Made by a program: the position numbers and the translations under genes. DNA of 50,609 nucleotides from Pseudomonadota bacterium (GTDB taxonomy: Bacteria > Pseudomonadota > Gammaproteobacteria > Steroidobacterales > Woeseiaceae): positions 1 through 50,609 of the forward strand of contig JACZTO010000013.1 of NCBI GenBank assembly GCA_022573655.1, given 5' to 3'. Shown in pieces: positions 46,159-50,609 of the stretch. Under the pieces are notes generated by a model. It ran no database searches. It was not told the DNA's origin and worked only from the letters and a program-made list of their open reading frames with translations. Each line of letters opens with the position of its first letter. Within the stretch, counting starts at the first letter, position 1.

Positions 46159-46801
46159 TCGTCGGCCAGCGGTTGCTTTAGTGCTGCTCTGCGTGCTGCT
46201 TTCGGGTTGCGCCGAATTTGCGGCTATGACGGCTCCGGAGAGCGGGCGACCGGCGACCAAAACAGCGGGCACGGAAGCAAGCACGGGAACGATTCAATAC
46301 GTTCCGCCTCAGGCATTGACCCTGTTTGAGCGAGCGACTGCAGCGCTGGCGGCGGGCGATTTCGTCGAGGCGGAATTCGGATTCAAGGAGTTATCGCTGC
46401 TCTATCCGGATTATCCGGGCGCATACGTCAATCTCGCGATTATTCATGCGCACAACGACGATGACGAGGCGGCAGAGGCGGCTATCGACGCCGCATTGGC
46501 GCTGAATGCCAACCATCCGGTTGCACTGAACCAGGCAGGCATGCTGTTCCGCAGAAATGGCAAATTTCTTGAAGCAGAAGCCGCTTATTTGAAGGCCGTC
46601 ACAGTCTCGCCCGACTACGCCTTGGCACACTACAACCTGGGGGTTCTTTATGAACTCTATATGCAGCGCCTGGACAAGGCGCTACAGCATTTTCTGGCCT
46701 ACCAGTCGATTGTTGGAGAAGACAGGCAGGTTGATAAGTGGATTGCAGATCTGAGACGCCGCGTGGCAGCGAATCAGCGTACTGCAAATACGACGGATTA
46801 A
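46136..46801 (+). CDS. TPR-repeat lipoprotein
   Basis: 221 residues from ATG 46136 (AGGAG about 10 bp upstream), inside the end of the preceding gene. The N-terminus has a positively charged region, a hydrophobic stretch and a lipobox LLSGC, so it should be membrane-anchored by lipid. About 65-190 contains three TPR units (YPGAYVNLAIIHAHNDDDEA, HPVALNQAGMLFRRNGKF, YALAHYNLGVLYELYMQRLD), as in PilF/PilW-like pilotins that guide outer-membrane oligomers. A pilotin-like role for this system is an inference from length and architecture only. The next gene starts in its stop codon (TAATG). Confidence 0.88.
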   Translation: MLSQRCFSRRPAVALVLLCVLLSGCAEFAAMTAPESGRPATKTAGTEASTGTIQYVPPQALTLFERATAALAAGDFVEAEFGFKELSLLYPDYPGAYVNLAIIHAHNDDDEAAEAAIDAALALNANHPVALNQAGMLFRRNGKFLEAEAAYLKAVTVSPDYALAHYNLGVLYELYMQRLDKALQHFLAYQSIVGEDRQVDKWIADLRRRVAANQRTANTTD

Positions 46802-47211
46802 TGGACATGTGCGCTAACGCGAAAAGAATCATTGAGACCGGATTCATGCTCGCCATGTTGTTGACAGCGATGGCCACTCTTGCTCAGGACGAGTTGGACG
46901 AGCACGAGGACCTCATGCCGGCGGTCGATACCTCGGCGGCTGATGTGAGTAGTGACGCGAATGATATTACGCGCCGCAGAACGGGTGATCGTGTAATGGA
47001 CGAGATCGAACTGGGCCGCACGGAGATTACAGGCACCCAGGAATTGCCGAAGGTACTTTACATTGTGCCCTGGCAAAAGGCCGACCCGGGCGACTTGATG
47101 GGAAAACCAATTAACACGCTGCTCGATGAGGTGCTGGCACCGATCGACAGAGAAGAGTTTGTACGGCAGGTCGGCTACTACGGAGACCTGTATGGCAATG
47201 ATGAAGAGTAG
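46801..47211 (+). CDS. Small exported protein upstream of the TolQ-like gene
   Basis: 136 residues; ATG 46801 overlaps the preceding stop (TAATG), with another ATG two codons later. A signal peptide (IIETGFMLAMLLTAMATLAQ) leads to an acidic stretch (DELDEHEDLMPAVD) and a conserved-looking C-terminal part (LPKVLYIVPWQKADPGDLMG, then EVLAPIDREEFVRQVGYYGD). No family is recognised. The equivalent slot in the first motor locus (6939) also holds a short acidic secreted protein before its channel subunit. Confidence 0.78.
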   Translation: MDMCANAKRIIETGFMLAMLLTAMATLAQDELDEHEDLMPAVDTSAADVSSDANDITRRRTGDRVMDEIELGRTEITGTQELPKVLYIVPWQKADPGDLMGKPINTLLDEVLAPIDREEFVRQVGYYGDLYGNDEE

Positions 47212-47260
47212 TAGCGGCAATTAGCCGCGATTGAATGACTGTTTTTTGAGGAGCAGACAA

Positions 47261-47902
47261 ATGAGCACTATCGTGCGTTTTTTTCAGGATGGCGGTGTAT
47301 TCATGTACCCGATCCTGGTGGTATTCGCGTTCGGCGCAGCAATAGCGATTGAACGCTGGATGTACCTGACAATGTCGGGTTCGAGCAATCGTGCTTTGTG
47401 GAAGAAGATTGTGCCGTTTCTTAAGGCCGGCAACTTCCAGGAAGCCGCCGTGCACACGGCAAAATCCAAGGCAGCGATCGGTTCGATCCTGACCTACGGA
47501 TTGTACCGCGTGAAGTCGGCGCGGCGCCGCGACGATATCGAAAAGGCCATGGAAGAGAGCCTGATGGAAGTGTTGCCGCGACTTGAAAAGCGTACGCATT
47601 ACATTGCGACGCTCGCCAACATCGCGACACTGCTGGGACTGTTGGGAACAATTATCGGACTGATCAACGCCTTTACCGCGGTCTCAAACGCGAACCCTGC
47701 GGACAAGGCAGACATGCTGTCAGCCAGTATCTCGGTCGCGATGAATACGACTGCGTTCGGGCTGATGGCCGCAATCCCGTTGCTGTTGGTACATGCGTTG
47801 TTGCAGACGAAAACGAACGGTCTCGTGGACAGCCTCGAGATGGCGAGCGTCAAGTTTCTGAACGCAGTTACCGAACGGCAATTGAAGACGGCCGGAGCGT
47901 AA
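47261..47902 (+). CDS. TolQ/ExbB/MotA-family proton-channel subunit
   Basis: 213 residues from ATG 47261 (GAGGAGC upstream). Three membrane spans at about 13-33, 118-140 and 155-180 match ExbB/TolQ topology. Signature residues are ATLLGLLGTIIGLINAF and ISVAMNTTAFGLMAAIPLLL. The protein should form a pentamer around a B-subunit dimer and convert the proton gradient into motion of the partner. Two ExbD genes follow at 3 bp and 2 bp, then a TonB-like gene, so all parts of a dedicated energiser are present. Length is slightly shorter than ExbB. Confidence 0.94.
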   Translation: MSTIVRFFQDGGVFMYPILVVFAFGAAIAIERWMYLTMSGSSNRALWKKIVPFLKAGNFQEAAVHTAKSKAAIGSILTYGLYRVKSARRRDDIEKAMEESLMEVLPRLEKRTHYIATLANIATLLGLLGTIIGLINAFTAVSNANPADKADMLSASISVAMNTTAFGLMAAIPLLLVHALLQTKTNGLVDSLEMASVKFLNAVTERQLKTAGA

Positions 47903-47905
47903 GAC

Positions 47906-48415
47906 ATGCTCCGTAACCGCAGACGCGGTCGTTACAATGACGATACCGCCGAGCTCAACATTACGGCGTTCATGAACCTGATGGTGATTCTGGTTCCGTT
48001 CCTGCTTATTACCGCGGTGTTCTCGCGATTGGCGATTCTCGAGTTGAATCTGCCAGGCTCCTCTAATGAGCCCGTGGCACAGCAGGATCAGGTGTTTCAG
48101 CTGGAAATCATCGTGCGCATGGATAAGATTGAAGTCGGCGATCGCAATCAAGGTTTGCTGGGTGTCTATCCCAATACTGAAGACGGTTACGATTACACAG
48201 CCCTGAGCCTCAAGTTGTCGCAACTCAAGGAGCGCTATCCTGCGAAAACAGATGCCTCCATCCTGCTGGAGCAGGACATAGCATACGACACTCTGGTTCA
48301 GGTCATGGATCGGGTCAGGGTGGCGGAAGAGATCGGGGAAAAGTCGATCATTCGCACCGATTTATTTCCTGATATCTCGATCGGCGATGCGCCCGTGACC
48401 GGCGGAGGTGCCTAG
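47906..48415 (+). CDS. ExbD/TolR-family protein 1, with Asn in place of the family Asp
   Basis: 169 residues, ATG 47906. A basic N-terminus (RNRRRGRYNDD) leads to one membrane span AELNITAFMNLMVILVPFLL. In ExbD/TolR the equivalent position is the protonatable Asp of (F/M)-(I/L)-D; here codon AAC at residue 24 gives Asn. A periplasmic domain follows to the end (about 50-169), including the usual VQVMDRVR-type helix. Because the Asp is essential in characterised ExbD and TolR, this subunit is probably not a proton carrier by itself and may pair with the second ExbD. Frame and residue are clear; the consequence is inferred. Confidence 0.92.
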   Translation: MLRNRRRGRYNDDTAELNITAFMNLMVILVPFLLITAVFSRLAILELNLPGSSNEPVAQQDQVFQLEIIVRMDKIEVGDRNQGLLGVYPNTEDGYDYTALSLKLSQLKERYPAKTDASILLEQDIAYDTLVQVMDRVRVAEEIGEKSIIRTDLFPDISIGDAPVTGGGA

Positions 48416-48417
48416 AG

Positions 48418-48945
48418 ATGGTTAAGTCAGGTCGCGCCAAACGCATGGAAAAGCACCACAAGCGCAACAAGGCGATGGGTACGCTCAATCTTGTTTCGCT
48501 GATGGACATATTCACGATCCTGGTTTTCTTCCTGCTCGTCAACTCCTCGGAAGTGGAAACGTTGCCGAATACGAAGGACTTGCAGTTGCCGGAATCGATC
48601 GCCGAGAAAAAGGCGAATGAGACTGTCGTCATTCTGATCAGCGAGGAGCACATCATCGTGCAGGGTACCGTGGTGGCTAACGTTGCGGATGTCATGGCAA
48701 CGAGAGGCAATGATATTCCCGAGCTGCGCGAAGCTTTGCAGTCGCAAAACGATCGTGTGTTGCGACGCGCAGCGCAGGAAGAAATCATTGGCCGTGAGGT
48801 CACGATCATGGGCGACAAAGACATACCGTACCGGTTATTGAAAAAAGTGATGGCAACTTGCATGGCATCGGATTACGGAAGAATTTCGCTGGCCGTTTTG
48901 CAGAAGAGTTCAGATAAGTTGGGCGGCATTCAGGCTGCACGTTGA
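48418..48945 (+). CDS. ExbD/TolR-family protein 2, with the family Asp
   Basis: 175 residues, ATG 48418, 2 bp after the first ExbD. A long basic N-terminus (KSGRAKRMEKHHKRNK) is followed by the span LNLVSLMDIFTILVFFLLV, in which Asp30 sits where ExbD and TolR have their proton-accepting Asp. The periplasmic domain has the ExbD pattern ending in KVMATCMASDYGRISLAV. It probably forms a heterodimer with the Asn-bearing paralogue inside the TolQ/ExbB-like pentamer, or forms the active dimer alone. A 31-bp gap leads to the TonB-like gene. Confidence 0.94.
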   Translation: MVKSGRAKRMEKHHKRNKAMGTLNLVSLMDIFTILVFFLLVNSSEVETLPNTKDLQLPESIAEKKANETVVILISEEHIIVQGTVVANVADVMATRGNDIPELREALQSQNDRVLRRAAQEEIIGREVTIMGDKDIPYRLLKKVMATCMASDYGRISLAVLQKSSDKLGGIQAAR

Positions 48946-48976
48946 GGCGGAGGGACGACGCATAGGAGTCGCGGAA

Positions 48977-49918
48977 TTGGATTTACCGTATTACAGAGAG
49001 TATGACCTGCCATGGACACTGGGCAGCGATCAGGACAAGAAATTCCGGCGCGTGCTGGGCACGGTCTTCCTGGTCTTAGGTGTTCTGAGCCTGGTGTGGC
49101 CATTCATTCCTGTACCGGAGCCCGATCCTTATGACGTTACGCAAATCCCTCCGCGCATCGCACAGTTACTTCTCGAAGAGAGGCCGCTACCGCCCCCACC
49201 GCCACCAAAAGTGAAGGAGGCTGAGCCGGACAACTCCGAGCCTGAGCAGGTTGTCGAGGTCGAGAAAGAACCCGAGCCAGTTCCCCAACCGGAACCCGTT
49301 CCGGATCGCGAAGAGATTGCTCGAGAACAGGCCCAGGCCGCATTCCTGCCCTTCGCAGACGATCTCGCGGACCTGGTCGACAACGAACTTCTGAACCAGG
49401 TCGCGGACAACCGCACACTGAGTGCCTCCGTCGGTGGGACCGTACGCAACGAACGTTCGATGATTACGTCGAAGGTTGGTGCGACATCCGGTGGTATTAA
49501 TACCGCTAGCTTGAGTCGCAACACAGGTGGTACCAGTATCGCGGGACGTACGACGACCCGCGTTGACAGCTCTGTTGCAGGCATCGGGCCCGCGGGAGGC
49601 GCGCGCCGTTCAGGATCCAGCGGCAAGGCATCACGCTCGCGTGAAGAAATCGAGCTTGTCTTCGACAAGAACAAGGGTGCAATATTCGCCCTGTACAATC
49701 GAGCATTGCGTCGTGACCCAACTTTGGAGGGCAAACTGGTATTGCGTCTGACGATCGATCCGAGCGGTATCGTGTCGTTCTGTGAAATTGTCTCCAGCGA
49801 ACTCGACGACGAGGAACTGGAACGCAAACTGGTCCAGCGCGTCAGAATGTTCCGCTTTGCCGCGAAAGACGTCGAACCGATAACGACGACCAAGCCGATC
49901 GACTTCTTCCCTGCCTGA
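48977..49918 (+). CDS. TonB/AgmX-type energy-transducing protein
   Basis: 313 residues from TTG 48977 with AGGAG upstream. A cytoplasmic N-terminus of about 30 residues, one membrane span (LGTVFLVLGVLSLVWPFI), a proline-rich stretch with PPPPPP and Glu/Pro repeats (about 75-110), and a Gly/Ser-rich linker lead to the C-terminal domain (about 215-310): EEIELVFDKNKGAIFALYNR, then GKLVLRLTIDPSGIVSF. This matches AgmX/PglI and TonB C-terminal domains. In TonB the equivalent part contacts the outer-membrane receptor across the periplasm. The partner here may be a TPR lipoprotein complex or the TonB receptor at 14.9 kb; neither is shown. Confidence 0.93.
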   Translation: MDLPYYREYDLPWTLGSDQDKKFRRVLGTVFLVLGVLSLVWPFIPVPEPDPYDVTQIPPRIAQLLLEERPLPPPPPPKVKEAEPDNSEPEQVVEVEKEPEPVPQPEPVPDREEIAREQAQAAFLPFADDLADLVDNELLNQVADNRTLSASVGGTVRNERSMITSKVGATSGGINTASLSRNTGGTSIAGRTTTRVDSSVAGIGPAGGARRSGSSGKASRSREEIELVFDKNKGAIFALYNRALRRDPTLEGKLVLRLTIDPSGIVSFCEIVSSELDDEELERKLVQRVRMFRFAAKDVEPITTTKPIDFFPA

Positions 49919-50026
49919 TCAGGCGAGAAAATTCGCGACGTATCGTCATCCATTTTTCGTCGCTGACTGGTTCGTTCATGGCCTGCTCCTGTTAAGCTAT
50001 TGACCTCGCGAAACCGGAGAATCTAC

Positions 50027-50609
50027 ATGAAAAAGGCCGCAATTTTCGCGTTCGGGTGCGCGGTACTCCTGTTTGGCACGCCGGTCGCGCTCGCCGCAGT
50101 CTCGATCGAAGACCTCATTCGTGACAGCGGACTCGCGGAAGGTCCCGTCGCGATGCGCGACAGGCCCAACTGGCGCGGTGCGAACAAGATTCTGATTCGA
50201 CCGGTCGCTGGTGAGATTGAATCATTGCGCCAGGCCATGCCAGATATCGAGGCATTTGCCGAGATTGGTGAATATTTTGATGAGCCTGTTCGTACTTATT
50301 CCAGGGGAATGCAGGTGCGAATAGCGTTTGCTGTAGCCACAGCCTACCGCCCTGAAATACTCATCGTAGATGAAGCTTTGTCAGTTGGCGATGCCTACTT
50401 TCAACATAAAAGTTTTAGTCGTATACGCGAGTTTCAGGAACAGGGCACCACGCTTCTGATTGTCTCTCATGATCGAAGTGCGATTCAAAGTCTGTGTAAT
50501 CGAGCCATCCTGCTGGAAAATGGCACTATGATAAAAGATGGAATTCCGGAAGAGATATTTGACTTTTACAACGCCATCATCGCAGAAAAAAAGAACAGTA
50601 CAGTGGAAG
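50027..50609 (+). CDS. Chimeric partial frame: exported protein N-terminus joined to a Wzt-type ABC ATPase C-terminus
   Basis: The frame starts at ATG 50027 and stays open to the right edge (194 codons). The first 70 residues have a signal peptide (MKKAAIFAFGCAVLLFG) and then a short segment (VSIEDLIRDSGLAEGP) that may be an exported D-2-hydroxyacid dehydrogenase-like protein; that identity is weak. From about residue 74 the sequence becomes the C-terminal half of a polysaccharide-export ABC ATPase: YSRGMQVRIAF (signature motif), ILIVDEALSVGD (Walker B), IVSHD (H-loop) and a Wzt-type tail. Walker A is absent because the frame enters after it. A signal peptide on half an ABC ATPase makes no biological sense, and base composition drops at the join, so an assembly or rearrangement junction near 50230-50270 is likely. 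Confidence 0.6.
   Translation, partial: MKKAAIFAFGCAVLLFGTPVALAAVSIEDLIRDSGLAEGPVAMRDRPNWRGANKILIRPVAGEIESLRQAMPDIEAFAEIGEYFDEPVRTYSRGMQVRIAFAVATAYRPEILIVDEALSVGDAYFQHKSFSRIREFQEQGTTLLIVSHDRSAIQSLCNRAILLENGTMIKDGIPEEIFDFYNAIIAEKKNSTVE

Noticed and set aside
1-50609. CRISPR arrays, tRNA, rRNA, insertion sequences and phage genes
   Set aside because: I looked for repeat-spacer patterns, clover-leaf arms, transposase and integrase motifs and saw none; the gaps between genes are too small for most of these.

Overview
The window is a piece of a GC-rich gammaproteobacterial genome, organised as long, tightly packed operons with SD-led genes and frequent GTG/TTG starts. TonB-dependent uptake, a Ton/Tol-type energiser, divergent ilvB/ilvN, LemA/M48 envelope proteins and REP-like palindromes suggest a marine or sediment lineage related to Woeseiaceae or Steroidobacterales. 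That placement is inferred from gene content and style; no marker gene is present. No rRNA, tRNA, CRISPR array, transposase or phage gene was found. Both ends look like assembly break points: a 12-bp tandem repeat on the left, and on the right an in-frame join between two unrelated protein families.

Region 1 (1-12.4 kb) is the most unusual. It is one co-directional run: a Gly-rich protein, a lipoprotein, a Ser/Thr kinase with a membrane segment and TPR-like tail, a membrane FHA-PEGA-SUMF1 protein, a small acidic secreted protein, a MotA/ExbB-type channel subunit, an actin/Hsp70-like protein with a canonical FHA domain, and two paralogues that join an ExbD/MotB-like membrane segment to a coiled coil and a von Willebrand A domain. 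An OmpA-like protein follows. I read it as an undescribed ion-driven machine controlled by phosphorylation, with vWA domains as its periplasmic output.

Region 2 (12.5-27.9 kb) is mostly metabolism: pterin dehydratase and a threonine/serine dehydratase, a ParA-like ATPase, a TonB receptor followed by an S9 peptidase (probable peptide uptake and digestion), acetolactate synthase large and small subunits on divergent strands, and an ilvN-proB-proA-glpD run. A RIO/Kdo-kinase-like protein and a small coupled ORF follow on the minus strand.

Region 3 (27.9-40.2 kb) begins with a giant AAA_35-TM-P-domain-WD40 protein. Next come an MFS-acyltransferase fusion, an EexN-like lipoprotein, a minus-strand envelope set (lemA, an M48 protease with a TerB-like tail, a SYLF protein, an MscS channel) and ApbE.

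Region 4 (40.4-49.9 kb) is a second complete energiser operon: TlpA-like thioredoxin, periplasmic coiled-coil protein, two large TPR proteins, a TPR lipoprotein, a small secreted protein, TolQ/ExbB, two ExbD proteins and a TonB/AgmX-type transducer. One ExbD has Asn where the family carries its proton-accepting Asp. The window therefore holds two different ion-driven motor loci about 30 kb apart.
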